DNA of 64,000 nucleotides from Anditalea andensis (GTDB taxonomy: Bacteria > Bacteroidota > Bacteroidia > Cytophagales > Cyclobacteriaceae): assembly GCF_000714815.1 (NCBI RefSeq), contig NZ_JMIH01000024.1, forward strand, positions 124,001-188,000, in the 5' to 3' direction. How positions within the stretch are numbered: the stretch's first letter is position 1; each line of letters opens with the position of its first letter. The notes below the pieces were generated by a model. The model was not told where the DNA came from and did not search any database. It saw only the letters and a program-made list of their open reading frames with translations. Made by a program: the position numbers and the translations under genes. This document shows positions 9,013 through 17,528 of the stretch, piece after piece.

Positions 9013-10266
9013 CTATTCGGTGATTTTTTTGAAAATGACGGAACAGTTATGTCCTCCAAATCCAAAAGTATTACTTAGAGCAGCTCTAACTTCTCTTTTT
9101 TGGGCATTATTGAAAGTTAAATTCAGCTTTGTATCCAGCCCTTCATCATCGGTAAAATGATTGATGGTAGGAGGGACAGTATCGTTTTGTACGGCAAGGA
9201 TAGATGCTATGGCTTCTATCGCTCCTGCTGCTCCCAATAGGTGTCCCGTCATCGATTTGGTACTGCTTATGTTTAATTTATAGGCATGATCACCAAAAAC
9301 TCGCTGGATGGCTTTAACTTCACTTACATCTCCCAGTGGGGTAGATGTACCATGCACGTTGATATAATCTATATCTTCGGGCTGCAATCCGGCGTCTTCA
9401 AGGGCAAATTTCATAACATTCCCAGCTCCCTGTCCCTCAGGATGTGGAGCGGTGATATGATAGGCATCTGCTGTCATTCCGCCACCTACTATTTCTGCAT
9501 AGATTTTTGCTCCTCTGGCCTTGGCATGCTCGTACTCTTCAAGTATAATGGCACCTGCACCTTCTCCCAGAACAAAGCCATCTCTGTCTTTGTCAAAGGG
9601 TCTTGATGCTGTCTCCGGGGATTCATTTCTCTGTGATAGGGCTTTCATTGCATTGAATCCTCCCATACCGGCCTCAGTTACTGCGGCTTCAGATCCTCCG
9701 GTGATGAATATATTAGCTTTGCCTAATCGAATATAATTAAAAGCGTCTATCATGGCATTAGTGCCAGATGCACAAGCGGATACGGTGACAAAGTTAGGTC
9801 CCTGAAAGCCATACTTGATCGATATAAATCCTGCACTGATGTCAGCGATCATCTTGGGTATGAAGAAGGGATTGAACCTTGGAGTGCCATCTCCATGTGC
9901 GAAAGAGGTTACTTCATCCTGAAAAGTTTTTAATCCCCCTATACCAGATCCCCAGATTACCCCGGCTTTGGTCAGGTCGATTTTTTCAAGATCAAGTCCG
10001 GAATCCAAAACGGCCTCATCTGCTACTATCATAGCATATTGGCAGAATGGATCCATTTTTCTAGCTTCTTTTTTATCGATAAATTGCTCTACGTCAAAAT
10101 TTTTAAGTTCGCAGGCAAATTGCGTCTTGAATTTAGAGGCATCGAATCTTGTAATAGGAGCAGCACCACTTACACCATTTGTCAGGCCATCCCAAAATTC
10201 TGGAACGGTATTGCCAATTGGTGTAAGGGCACCTAATCCTGTTACTACAACTCTTTTTAAATTCAT
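9013..10266 (-). CDS. fabF: FabF, beta-ketoacyl-ACP synthase II
   Basis: A 417-aa condensing enzyme that elongates acyl-ACP with malonyl-ACP in fatty-acid synthesis. The Cys-His-His triad is in place: Cys165 in VSACASGTNAM, His305 in NVHGTSTPLGD and His342 in SMTGHLLGAAG. The glycine-rich C-terminal NTFGFGGHN is complete. Length equals the family norm of about 410-420 aa. It lies 23 bp downstream of acpP, its acyl carrier partner, and 2 bp before rnc. Confidence 0.97.
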   Translation of the reverse strand: MNLKRVVVTGLGALTPIGNTVPEFWDGLTNGVSGAAPITRFDASKFKTQFACELKNFDVEQFIDKKEARKMDPFCQYAMIVADEAVLDSGLDLEKIDLTKAGVIWGSGIGGLKTFQDEVTSFAHGDGTPRFNPFFIPKMIADISAGFISIKYGFQGPNFVTVSACASGTNAMIDAFNYIRLGKANIFITGGSEAAVTEAGMGGFNAMKALSQRNESPETASRPFDKDRDGFVLGEGAGAIILEEYEHAKARGAKIYAEIVGGGMTADAYHITAPHPEGQGAGNVMKFALEDAGLQPEDIDYINVHGTSTPLGDVSEVKAIQRVFGDHAYKLNISSTKSMTGHLLGAAGAIEAIASILAVQNDTVPPTINHFTDDEGLDTKLNLTFNNAQKREVRAALSNTFGFGGHNCSVIFKKITE

Positions 10267-10289
10267 AAATGAATTTTCAGTGATAAATA

Positions 10290-10526
10290 TTATTTCACGT
10301 TAGCTTCCAAATAGCTCACCGCTTGGCCTACAGTGCCAATTTGTTCAGCTTGGTCATCTGGAATAGAGATGTTGAATTCTTTTTCGAATTCCATGATAAG
10401 CTCAACGGTATCTAGAGAGTCAGCTCCCAGGTCGTTAGTGAAGCTAGCCTCTGGAGTTACCTCAGATTCTTCTACGCCTAACTTATCAACGATAATGGCT
10501 TTTACTTTTTGTGCAATTTCAGACAT
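10290..10526 (-). CDS. acpP: AcpP, acyl carrier protein
   Basis: A 78-aa acidic carrier whose Ser37 in [13 protein letters not shown] receives the 4'-phosphopantetheine arm that holds growing acyl chains. Sequence and length match the family throughout. It is the first gene of the minus-strand run acpP-fabF-rnc and is divergent from the IPExxxVDY gene across ~150 bp that should hold both promoters. On the minus strand that gap contains a near-match to the -7 box (TATTTCTTTG) but not an exact one. Confidence 0.97.
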   Translation of the reverse strand: MSEIAQKVKAIIVDKLGVEESEVTPEASFTNDLGADSLDTVELIMEFEKEFNISIPDDQAEQIGTVGQAVSYLEANVK

Positions 10527-10647
10527 TTTGTGATCAGTTTAGTTTTAACACTCCGCAAAGAAATATATTAAATACCTTATTGCCAAAAAAAACAGGAAAC
10601 TAAATTTAAGATATTCTTATCAAACATGGAAGTTGATGGAATATTTT

Positions 10648-10655
10648 TACCTTTG
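10648..10655 (+). promoter_or_regulatory. -7 box for the IPExxxVDY-pyk operon
   Basis: TACCTTTG is an exact TAnnTTTG element, 20 bp before the ATG at 10676. The upstream -33 region is not clearly recognisable. Placement is right for the first gene of a two-gene operon ending in the terminator after pyk. Confidence 0.5.
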
Positions 10656-10675
10656 TTTTTTTAAATTCTTCCTGA

Positions 10676-11104
10676 ATGAAGAAAAGCAAACTCCAGGTAA
10701 TACATGAGTACGAATTTGACCTTATAGGGCTTGTAGCTCCCATTAAGGACTATAAAATGGCCTGGTTGATAAATAAATCTTTAGGGATTCAGCTATCAAA
10801 AACCAAAGATTATGAAGTGGATTTTATAAATAAGCCCCGGCTGATTATTTCACAATTTATTCTTGAAAAAGAACACGGATTTATTCAGCTATTAAAAAAT
10901 AAGGCTTTCTCCCCTTTACATCAGGCGCTTTACCTCGTTCCGGAGCTTAAATCGATTGATTACTTCTTAGTCTTGCAGGATTATACCTTCGAATTAAATA
11001 TTAATGATTATATTGAGGAGCTTTCCGAAAATCCCTTGATCCAGAACGTGGTCAGACTGGACGTGTCCAAATTAAAATCTAAAGAAAACCTATTAACCTA
11101 TTAA
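10676..11104 (+). CDS. IPExxxVDY family protein
   Basis: A 142-aa soluble protein named for a short motif. Here the motif reads VPELKSIDYFL (about residues 88-98), a conservative variant of IPExxxVDY. The N-terminus (LQVIHEYEFDLIGLVAP) and a central acidic/aromatic pattern fit the family, which is restricted to Bacteroidota and has no known activity. The gene lies 12 bp before pyk, a pairing often seen in this phylum, and the pair probably forms an operon from the -7 box at 10648. A regulatory or accessory link to pyruvate kinase is only inferred from position. Confidence 0.8.
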   Translation: MKKSKLQVIHEYEFDLIGLVAPIKDYKMAWLINKSLGIQLSKTKDYEVDFINKPRLIISQFILEKEHGFIQLLKNKAFSPLHQALYLVPELKSIDYFLVLQDYTFELNINDYIEELSENPLIQNVVRLDVSKLKSKENLLTY

Positions 11105-11116
11105 AAAAATATAGTA

Positions 11117-12553
11117 ATGAAAACACCTGTTTTTAATAAAACAAAAATCTTGGCCACTGTGGGCCCCGCATGCAATAGTGAAGAAACCCTAACCCAGCTT
11201 GTCATGGCAGGAGCAGGAGTATTTAGACTCAATTTTTCCCATGGCAACCACACAGGTCATGCAGAAGTGGTAAAACATATCAGAAATATCAACAAAAAAC
11301 TTAATCTTAATGTAGGGATCCTTCAGGATCTACAGGGACCTAAAATACGCGTAGGTGAGATGAAGGATGGCGGTGTGAAGATTATTTCTGGAGATAAAAT
11401 CACTATTACTAATGATCCTGTAGTAGGTGATGCAACTCTTGTAAGTACCGTTTATCAAAACTTACCTAATGACGTCAGTGAAGGTGACCGTATCCTGATT
11501 GATGATGGCAATCTGGAACTGGTCGTCATCAATACCGAAGGAAATAATGTACACTGTACTGTGGTCCATGGCGGAATACTTAAGTCCAAAAAAGGAATCA
11601 ATCTTCCTAATACAAAAGTAAGTGCACCGTCTTTAACCGAAAAGGACCTGGAAGACCTGGTGTTTGGTTTAGAACATGAGGTGGACTGGATTGCCTTGTC
11701 ATTTGTACGTTCAGCTGAAGATATTTATGACCTTAGGAGAAGAATCAAGGAAGCAGGTAAAGCATGCCGTATTGTAGCCAAAATCGAGAAGCCTGAAGCA
11801 CTTGAATGTATCGATGAGATCATAGAAGCCACAGACGCCATCATGGTGGCACGTGGCGATTTAGGAGTGGAAGTTCCTATGCAGATGGTGCCAATATGGC
11901 AAAAGAGAATGGTGGAAAAATGCAAACTTGCCTGCAAGCCGGTGATCATCGCTACGCAAATGATGGAAAGCATGATAGTAAACCCTAGGCCCACCAGAGC
12001 CGAAACCAATGATGTGGCAAATGCCGTCTTGGATGGAGCAGATGCCGTGATGCTTTCAGCTGAAACTGCTTCAGGGAATTATCCTGTCGAAACTGTAAAA
12101 GCTATGAGCAGTGTGATAGAATATATAGAGCAAAATGCAGAAGTCTATCACAATTTATATAAGATCCCAGAAGATGATAAAACTTTCTTAAGCAATAATC
12201 TATTGCTTATGGCATCCAGACTATCCAGAAATGTCAAAGCTAAGGCTTTGGTGGGGATTACTGTTTCTGGCTTTACTGCATTTAGACTAGCTTCCCATAG
12301 GCCTTTGGCCAATATGTTTATTTTTACAAATAGTAAAAGTCTGATCACACAGCTAAGTCTGGTATGGGGAGTCAGAGCATATTTTTATGATGGGGTAAAC
12401 CAAACTTCTACAGACGGAACATTTACTGATATAGAAGAGCAATTAAAAAAGGACGGTTTTGTAAAGGAAGGAGATATCATCATCAACACCGCCAGCATGC
12501 CACTCAAAGCAAAAGGCAAAACAAATATGCTTAAGTTACATGTAGTAGAATAA
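11117..12553 (+). CDS. pyk: Pyruvate kinase
   Basis: A 478-aa enzyme converting phosphoenolpyruvate and ADP to pyruvate and ATP. Visible landmarks are TVGPACNS and FRLNFSHGNH in the A domain, the catalytic-lysine segment IVAKIEKPEAL, and the metal/substrate segment MVARGDLGVEVPMQMVP, followed by ATQMMESMI. The inserted B domain covers about 70-170, and the C-terminal allosteric domain about 345-478 is present. Start ATG at 11117 is 12 bp downstream of the IPExxxVDY gene. A strong terminator follows. Confidence 0.97.
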   Translation: MKTPVFNKTKILATVGPACNSEETLTQLVMAGAGVFRLNFSHGNHTGHAEVVKHIRNINKKLNLNVGILQDLQGPKIRVGEMKDGGVKIISGDKITITNDPVVGDATLVSTVYQNLPNDVSEGDRILIDDGNLELVVINTEGNNVHCTVVHGGILKSKKGINLPNTKVSAPSLTEKDLEDLVFGLEHEVDWIALSFVRSAEDIYDLRRRIKEAGKACRIVAKIEKPEALECIDEIIEATDAIMVARGDLGVEVPMQMVPIWQKRMVEKCKLACKPVIIATQMMESMIVNPRPTRAETNDVANAVLDGADAVMLSAETASGNYPVETVKAMSSVIEYIEQNAEVYHNLYKIPEDDKTFLSNNLLLMASRLSRNVKAKALVGITVSGFTAFRLASHRPLANMFIFTNSKSLITQLSLVWGVRAYFYDGVNQTSTDGTFTDIEEQLKKDGFVKEGDIIINTASMPLKAKGKTNMLKLHVVE

Positions 12554-12581
12554 GTTCAAAAATAAACAAACACTATAATTT

Positions 12582-12620
12582 AAAGGCTGATTCCACTAGG
12601 GATCAGCTTTTGCTTTTTTT
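12582..12620 (+). terminator. Intrinsic terminator after pyk
   Basis: A 13-bp stem (AAAGGCTGATTCC paired with GGGATCAGCTTTT, two wobble pairs) with a 4-nt loop ACTA is followed by TGC and seven T residues. This is a strong rho-independent terminator on the plus strand. Confidence 0.85.
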
Positions 12621-12776
12621 ACTACTTTTCCATAGATGAGATTTTAAATATAAAGAGCAAATATAAAATGCAGTTAGCCCCTACATATTGTAATACAGTT
12701 TACGATAAGCGGGGTTACATTATTATATTACCCAGGGCTTGCTGGCCTTTTCTCATAGTGAGGAAGGACTTAGGTT

Positions 12777-12800
12777 TTATCTGCTGAACTAAGCAGATAA
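12777..12800. other. Hairpin downstream of the NFACT gene
   Basis: A perfect 9-bp inverted repeat (TTATCTGCT / AGCAGATAA) with a 6-nt loop lies 10 bp beyond the NFACT stop. Neither strand has a T-run after the stem, so it may stabilise an mRNA 3' end rather than terminate alone. Confidence 0.45.
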
Positions 12801-12809
12801 GCTATCTCC

Positions 12810-14375
12810 TTAATCATCTTTAGGGCCATTGGGTCTGACCATGATGACACTTTCTTTATCTACCATTACTGCGCCGGGGGCTGAACCTTTTACTTTTCTG
12901 ACATATTTGGCAGGGGTATAGATGACCGGTGCCAGGCCATCTGTTCTGTATTTGGAATAATAGGCAGCCAGCTCGGCCGCTTTTTCCAGTACGGTTTTCG
13001 GCAATTTTCGGTTGGCCTGAGCTTTGATGATGACATGTGATCCGGGCACATTTTTAGCGTGAAGCCACAGGTCTTCCTTATACGTGTATTTTCTAAGCAT
13101 CTCATCATTTGACTTGGCTGATTTACCTACCAATATGGTAAACCCTTCTATTTCAAACCTTTTGAATGGGACTTGCTCCATTTGTGATTTGGAGTTGGGG
13201 GTTAAGGTATGGTGCTTTTGATAAGCTCTAAGTGTCCTAAAATCTTGAATCCCATTTAGTTCCTCTACATGTTTTCCAAGAGCGAGAATAAGATTTTGCT
13301 TATCTTGAAGGTTCTTATTTAGCTGTTCTAATTCTATCCTTCGGTTCTTTCCTTTCCTATATAGGTTTTCAGCATGTTTTTGTGGACTGGTACCTCTCTT
13401 AATTTTAAAGGTGACTTCTCTGTTCTGGTAAAAGTCATACAGGGTGATTTCTTCGGACTGTAAATGGATCTGGTGCAGGTTAGCCATAATAATATCTGCC
13501 AACTGATGTGGAGAAGTATCCATCTCCATGCTTTTTAGTTTTTCACTCGTCTTGTTAATATAAGCTTCGGTTTTGCGCATCTGTTCCTGCATGGCCTTTA
13601 GAAGCACTCCTTTTTCCTTTTCAAAAGCACTATATATGACAGCGTGTTTAAAAAAGGCGTTACTTGCTGCTATAGGGGAGGAAGATTGGAATATACTTTC
13701 TTCCACCGGCAAGAGGGTAAGGTGATATGCATTGCTTTCTTTCACAATAGAATATATAGGACTGTCCAGCATGTCCAGAAGCTCTATGATGAGTTCCCAT
13801 CTTCGCTGAAGTCCTGCTGATAGGTATCCCCGCTCTTTAAGCCAGTCTCTGGGTACTTTACCTAAGGTCGGCAGGAATTGGGATACGTTTCCTTCCAGTG
13901 TTATAAATTTTTCATAGCTTAGGTCCAATGATCTGTCAAAGTGCTTAAAATTCAATTCAAAATCATCCTTAAGCTCATTTCTAAATAACAAAACCGGAGT
14001 GGTTTCATTATCTGTATATAACAGGATATTGCTCCTACTTCCATGCATTTTAAACACTAATCTAAGACCGGACTGGAAGCGGATGTAAAATGCCCTCTCA
14101 TTTAGAAAGGGGCAGACAGCTGATACGATTTCTCCTACCAGCTGATTGAAAAGGTTTACATTGTTTTTGAGTGATCTGGCAAAAGTTTGGGGATAATCTA
14201 TGACTGTATTGGCAGGTAGCAGGTTTGCTCTGATATATTTTTCTTTTCCATCCCGTTCAAAAGCCAGGATAAGTTCGTTTTTGTTTTGGCTGAATGCCTC
14301 CAGGAGTTCGAATCCTCGATACTCATTATCCAATTCTGGACAAAGAAATTTAAAAAAATGATAATTTAGGTGCAT
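12810..14375 (-). CDS. NFACT-family protein (Rqc2/RqcH-like)
   Basis: This 521-aa protein has the NFACT order: an N-terminal FbpA-like domain (about 1-260), a long coiled coil (about 265-385, KTEAYINKTSEKLKSM and later RRIELEQLNKNLQDKQ), then NFACT-R (about 400-505) with DLWLHAKNVPGSHVIIK. Relatives bind stalled 50S subunits and add C-terminal alanine tails in ribosome quality control. In RqcH a conserved Asp-Arg pair (D97/R98 in B. subtilis) is needed for tRNA work; the nearest equivalent I see is Glu93-Arg94 in LNERAFYI, so the activity may differ. It is last in a five-gene operon, 2 bp after the metallohydrolase. Confidence 0.85.
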   Translation of the reverse strand: MHLNYHFFKFLCPELDNEYRGFELLEAFSQNKNELILAFERDGKEKYIRANLLPANTVIDYPQTFARSLKNNVNLFNQLVGEIVSAVCPFLNERAFYIRFQSGLRLVFKMHGSRSNILLYTDNETTPVLLFRNELKDDFELNFKHFDRSLDLSYEKFITLEGNVSQFLPTLGKVPRDWLKERGYLSAGLQRRWELIIELLDMLDSPIYSIVKESNAYHLTLLPVEESIFQSSSPIAASNAFFKHAVIYSAFEKEKGVLLKAMQEQMRKTEAYINKTSEKLKSMEMDTSPHQLADIIMANLHQIHLQSEEITLYDFYQNREVTFKIKRGTSPQKHAENLYRKGKNRRIELEQLNKNLQDKQNLILALGKHVEELNGIQDFRTLRAYQKHHTLTPNSKSQMEQVPFKRFEIEGFTILVGKSAKSNDEMLRKYTYKEDLWLHAKNVPGSHVIIKAQANRKLPKTVLEKAAELAAYYSKYRTDGLAPVIYTPAKYVRKVKGSAPGAVMVDKESVIMVRPNGPKDD

Positions 14376-14377
14376 GA

Positions 14378-15139
14378 TTAGAGGTTTATCTTCAGGCCAT
14401 CATGGGCCAAGTGAATGCCCTCTGGCAGAAGTTTTTCAGCTTTTCTGTGAATACCCATCTGATGGCTGATATGGGTAAGAAATGCCCGCTCAGGTTTGAT
14501 TTTTTTAATCAAGTTTATGGCCTCCTCTAAGGTAAAGTGAGAAATGTGAGGTTTTAGCCTTAGAGCGTTTAATACAAGTACCTTAGTGCCGTAGATCTTT
14601 TCAAGTTCTTCATCTGCTATATGATTGGCATCAGTTATATAGGTAAAATCTTTGATCCTAAACCCAAATACAGGTAGCTTATGGTGGTAGACTTCTATGG
14701 GTATAAAAGGGATACCTTCCACATAGAAAGGGCTGTTATTAATTTCATTTACTACTACTCTGGGGACGCCAGGATAGCTATTGGCAGAAAATATATAGGA
14801 AAACTCCTGTTTGATCTGGTCTATGACAGTGTTTCGGCCGAAAATAGGCAAATCTTTTTGATGCTTAAAATTATAAGGGCGAATATCATCTAATCCTGCA
14901 GTATGATCTTTGTGTTCGTGTGTATATACTACTGCATCAAGATCAGTGATATCTTCCCGAAGCATTTGTTGTCTGAAATCAGGCCCTGTGTCTATTACTA
15001 TATTTTTATGATCTACCAAAAGGTGGATAGAAGTCCTAAGGCGTTTATCACGAAAATCCAAAGATCTGCATACTTCACAATTACATCCGATAACGGGGAC
15101 TCCCTGGGATGTTCCGGTTCCTAGAAAAGTAATGTTCAA
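14378..15139 (-). CDS. MBL-fold metallohydrolase, PhnP-like phosphodiesterase
   Basis: A 253-aa metallo-beta-lactamase-fold enzyme. The metal motif HEHKDH is at 74-79 (HxHxDH), and TGPDFRQQM at 51-59 is typical of the PhnP branch. An N-terminal CNCEVC (Cys19, Cys21, Cys24) has the CxCxxC spacing of the structural zinc site of PhnP. PhnP hydrolyses 5-phosphoribosyl-1,2-cyclic phosphate and related cyclic diesters. No other phosphonate genes are near, so a role in phosphonate use is not supported; a general cyclic-phosphodiesterase activity is the better guess. It overlaps the upstream 92-aa gene by 4 bp and precedes NFACT by 2 bp. Confidence 0.82.
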   Translation of the reverse strand: MNITFLGTGTSQGVPVIGCNCEVCRSLDFRDKRLRTSIHLLVDHKNIVIDTGPDFRQQMLREDITDLDAVVYTHEHKDHTAGLDDIRPYNFKHQKDLPIFGRNTVIDQIKQEFSYIFSANSYPGVPRVVVNEINNSPFYVEGIPFIPIEVYHHKLPVFGFRIKDFTYITDANHIADEELEKIYGTKVLVLNALRLKPHISHFTLEEAINLIKKIKPERAFLTHISHQMGIHRKAEKLLPEGIHLAHDGLKINL

Positions 15140-15414
15140 AGTTTCAGAGTGGTTTGTTGAAGTTCACCCAAAAAATCTTGATTCTTTTTGGAAGCAAAAG
15201 ATTTGGGATTGAAATTTAATTCTTTCAATATGTCTAACAGTGTATTGATTTTACCTTCTGTAGTATAGTATTTATTTACAATTACGACATTAGTATCATT
15301 AAGTATACAGTACCCTGATTTAAAATTACCTTTTTCATATCGAAGTATATAATCAGATTCCGCGAAAAGATTTTCTATCTTTTCTAAATATGATTTGGTA
15401 TACTTTATGGCCAT
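15136..15414 (-). CDS. Conserved-looking small protein of unknown function (92 aa)
   Basis: A 92-aa soluble protein that I cannot assign to a characterised family. It opens with a charged helix (YTKSYLEKIENLFAESDY), has a beta-rich middle (CILNDTNVVIVNKYY) and ends with a helix containing LLDILKELNF. No signal peptide or membrane segment is seen. It is firmly embedded in the operon: 3 bp after the receiver gene and overlapping the metallohydrolase start by 4 bp, which supports it as a real gene. Position suggests a job connected to its neighbours, but nothing in the sequence says what. Confidence 0.8.
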   Translation of the reverse strand: MAIKYTKSYLEKIENLFAESDYILRYEKGNFKSGYCILNDTNVVIVNKYYTTEGKINTLLDILKELNFNPKSFASKKNQDFLGELQQTTLKL

Positions 15415-15417
15415 TTT

Positions 15418-15798
15418 TTATTTGATCACGTGCTTCCTTACGGTGGCTACCAGAACATCATAGTCAAGAGGCTTCTGTATATAATCGTCCAGGCCGGCTT
15501 GTTTAAAATCATCCATGGTATAATTTTTATAATTTCCTGTAATGGCTATAATGGGTATTTTAGCTTTTTTGCTATCCGGCAGCGATCTGATAGCTTTTGT
15601 ACATTCTATTCCATCCATTTGGGGCATATTTATATCCATCAAGATTAAATCAAAATCTTCGTTTTCCAACTTGGCTAATACCTGTTTTCCGTTTTTGACG
15701 GAAGTGATATGGAAATTTTCAAAAGTAAGTACGTTCTTCGTTAAATTTATGATAACTGAACTGTCTTCAGCTACCAAAACTTTTTTCATTTCGCTCAT
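15418..15798 (-). CDS. Single-domain response regulator (CheY-like)
   Basis: A 126-aa stand-alone receiver domain. The acidic pocket (Glu11, Asp12), phosphoacceptor Asp55 in LILMDINMPQMDG, Thr87 in AITGNY and Lys109 in YIQKP are all present, so it should be phosphorylated normally. There is no output domain; it probably acts by protein contact or as a phosphate relay. It lies 5 bp after a receiver-Hpt protein in the same operon, so the pair could form part of a multistep phosphorelay. No histidine kinase is encoded in the neighbourhood. Confidence 0.92.
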   Translation of the reverse strand: MSEMKKVLVAEDSSVIINLTKNVLTFENFHITSVKNGKQVLAKLENEDFDLILMDINMPQMDGIECTKAIRSLPDSKKAKIPIIAITGNYKNYTMDDFKQAGLDDYIQKPLDYDVLVATVRKHVIK

Positions 15799-15803
15799 GA
15801 TAA

Positions 15804-16562
15804 TTAAATAATTTTTTGTTCCCCAAAATATACGCGAAAGTTATCCAACATTCGCTTCAGCTTCAAATAATCCTTGGAAATATTCTCGAAATTAGAGTTT
15901 TTAATGTTTTTTTCAAAGAAAGCACTATAATGATAAATTCTATTGGCACCTAATGTGCCTGAATTACCCTTAATGATGTGTAGTTTTTCACCAATTGCAG
16001 GGTAATTTTTTTCATCTATAATTTTTTTTATGTCCGAGGTGAGCTCTTCTGCTTCTTCTATAAAATCCAGATATACCTCTCTTATATTTTCGGGGGTGTT
16101 ATACTTAAGTAATCTTTTTACTATCCCTTCATCAAGTTCTATGGTATTGTCCTCCTCTACTTCCATGTCACCCAGAGGTACGGTAGTAGGGGAGGGGTCA
16201 TGAAGCTGTTGCTCTATGGTTTCCAATAAATGTTTAGGTTTGATCGGCTTGGCTATAAACTCATCAAATCCTGTAGCTAAAAAATAATCCCGGTCACTCT
16301 GATCTGAATAAGCAGACACAGCAATGATCGGACTAGACGAAAGGCTTTCTTCTTTTATCGCTTTTAATGTAGAGATTCCGTCAAGCTTAGGCATTTGGAT
16401 ATCCATCAGTATGATATCAAAATGATCAATCCGCAATTTTTCCAGTGCTATGAGACCATTTTCGGCAGTATCAAAAAGATAATTATGCCTAATGATGTTT
16501 TCAAAAACTTTTCTGTTCAAGGCATTATCATCTACTATCAGCACCTTTTTGTCTTTCATCAT
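15804..16562 (-). CDS. Receiver-Hpt phosphorelay protein
   Basis: A 252-aa protein joining an N-terminal receiver (about 4-120: Asp11/Asp12, phosphoacceptor Asp54 in LMDIQMPKLDG, Ser83, Lys105) to a C-terminal histidine phosphotransfer domain (about 145-245). The Hpt motif HIIKGNSGTLG gives His195 as the transfer residue. Such proteins pass phosphate from a hybrid kinase to another receiver, and the next gene encodes one. It is the first gene of a five-gene operon and is divergent from miaA, sharing a gap of about 55 bp with a run of nine A residues. Confidence 0.92.
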   Translation of the reverse strand: MMKDKKVLIVDDNALNRKVFENIIRHNYLFDTAENGLIALEKLRIDHFDIILMDIQMPKLDGISTLKAIKEESLSSSPIIAVSAYSDQSDRDYFLATGFDEFIAKPIKPKHLLETIEQQLHDPSPTTVPLGDMEVEEDNTIELDEGIVKRLLKYNTPENIREVYLDFIEEAEELTSDIKKIIDEKNYPAIGEKLHIIKGNSGTLGANRIYHYSAFFEKNIKNSNFENISKDYLKLKRMLDNFRVYFGEQKII

Positions 16563-16616
16563 GAATATTCTGTAAATTTAGCGTGTAGTTTCATCATCAA
16601 AAAAAAAATAATCCAA

Positions 16617-17528
16617 TTGACTCATAAAACTAACTTCTTGATCGTGATTGCCGGTCCTACAGCGGTAGGGAAAACGGATTTATGCATAAAATTAGCCAAA
16701 AAATTTAACACTTCTATACTTTCTTCAGATAGTAGACAATTTTTTAAAGAAATGAACATAGGTACTGCAAAACCAACTGTTTCTGAACTGATGGAAGCCA
16801 AACATTATTTTATTGATCACTTATCTATACATGACCCTTACGACGTCCGTATCTTTGAAAAGGAAACCCTTCAGTTGTTGGAGAATCTTTTTAAGAACCA
16901 TAAATGTGTTATTATGACCGGAGGGTCAGGTTTGTATATAGATGCAGTGTGTCAGGGGTTTGATGAGATGCCAGATATAGACCCACTGATCAGGGAGGAA
17001 CTGAACAGGCTGTACCGGACCTCCGGCATTGAAAGTTTACAAAGGCTACTCTCGGAAGTGGATCCGGAATATTTTGAAACCGTAGATAAAAATAATCCAC
17101 ACCGTCTGATCCGTGCATTGGAAGTGTTTAGAGGAACAGGAAAACCTTTCAGTAGTTTCAGGGAAAAGAAGAGGGTAGACCGTCCATTTAAGATCATCAA
17201 GATAGCCTTATACCGGGATAGAGCAGAACTATATGCCCGAATAGATATGAGGATGGACCAAATGATAGCGCAGGGTCTTTTTGAGGAGGCGCGAGAATTG
17301 TTTGCTTTTAAAGATTTGAACGCTTTACAAACTGTCGGATATAAAGAGATATTTGACTTTATAGAAGGTAGATACGACCTAGAGGAAGCTATTCGGCTTT
17401 TAAAGCGTAATTCTAGAAGGTACGCCAAAAGACAGATGACCTGGTTTAGGAGAGATGAATCATATGTGTGGTTTCATCCCTCCCAAAATGATCAGATAAT
17501 AGGTTTCATAGCTGATCAGATAGGATGA
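16617..17528 (+). CDS. miaA: MiaA, tRNA dimethylallyltransferase
   Basis: The enzyme adds a dimethylallyl group to N6 of A37 in tRNAs that read codons starting with U. From TTG at 16617 the protein has 303 aa, the normal length. The P-loop is GPTAVGKT (13-20), followed by the family DSRQ element (SSDSRQFFKEMNIGTAKP) and the C-terminal KRQMTWFRR. Upstream in frame there is no ATG until well inside the opposite-strand receiver gene, and the codons between show no family similarity, so TTG is the best start. The 3' end overlaps the convergent small membrane gene by 13 bp. Confidence 0.9.
   Translation: MTHKTNFLIVIAGPTAVGKTDLCIKLAKKFNTSILSSDSRQFFKEMNIGTAKPTVSELMEAKHYFIDHLSIHDPYDVRIFEKETLQLLENLFKNHKCVIMTGGSGLYIDAVCQGFDEMPDIDPLIREELNRLYRTSGIESLQRLLSEVDPEYFETVDKNNPHRLIRALEVFRGTGKPFSSFREKKRVDRPFKIIKIALYRDRAELYARIDMRMDQMIAQGLFEEARELFAFKDLNALQTVGYKEIFDFIEGRYDLEEAIRLLKRNSRRYAKRQMTWFRRDESYVWFHPSQNDQIIGFIADQIG

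Noticed and set aside
15136-15139. Treating the 92-aa frame as non-coding
   Set aside because: Operon spacing (3 bp and 4-bp overlap) on both sides is too exact for chance, so it was kept as a gene.
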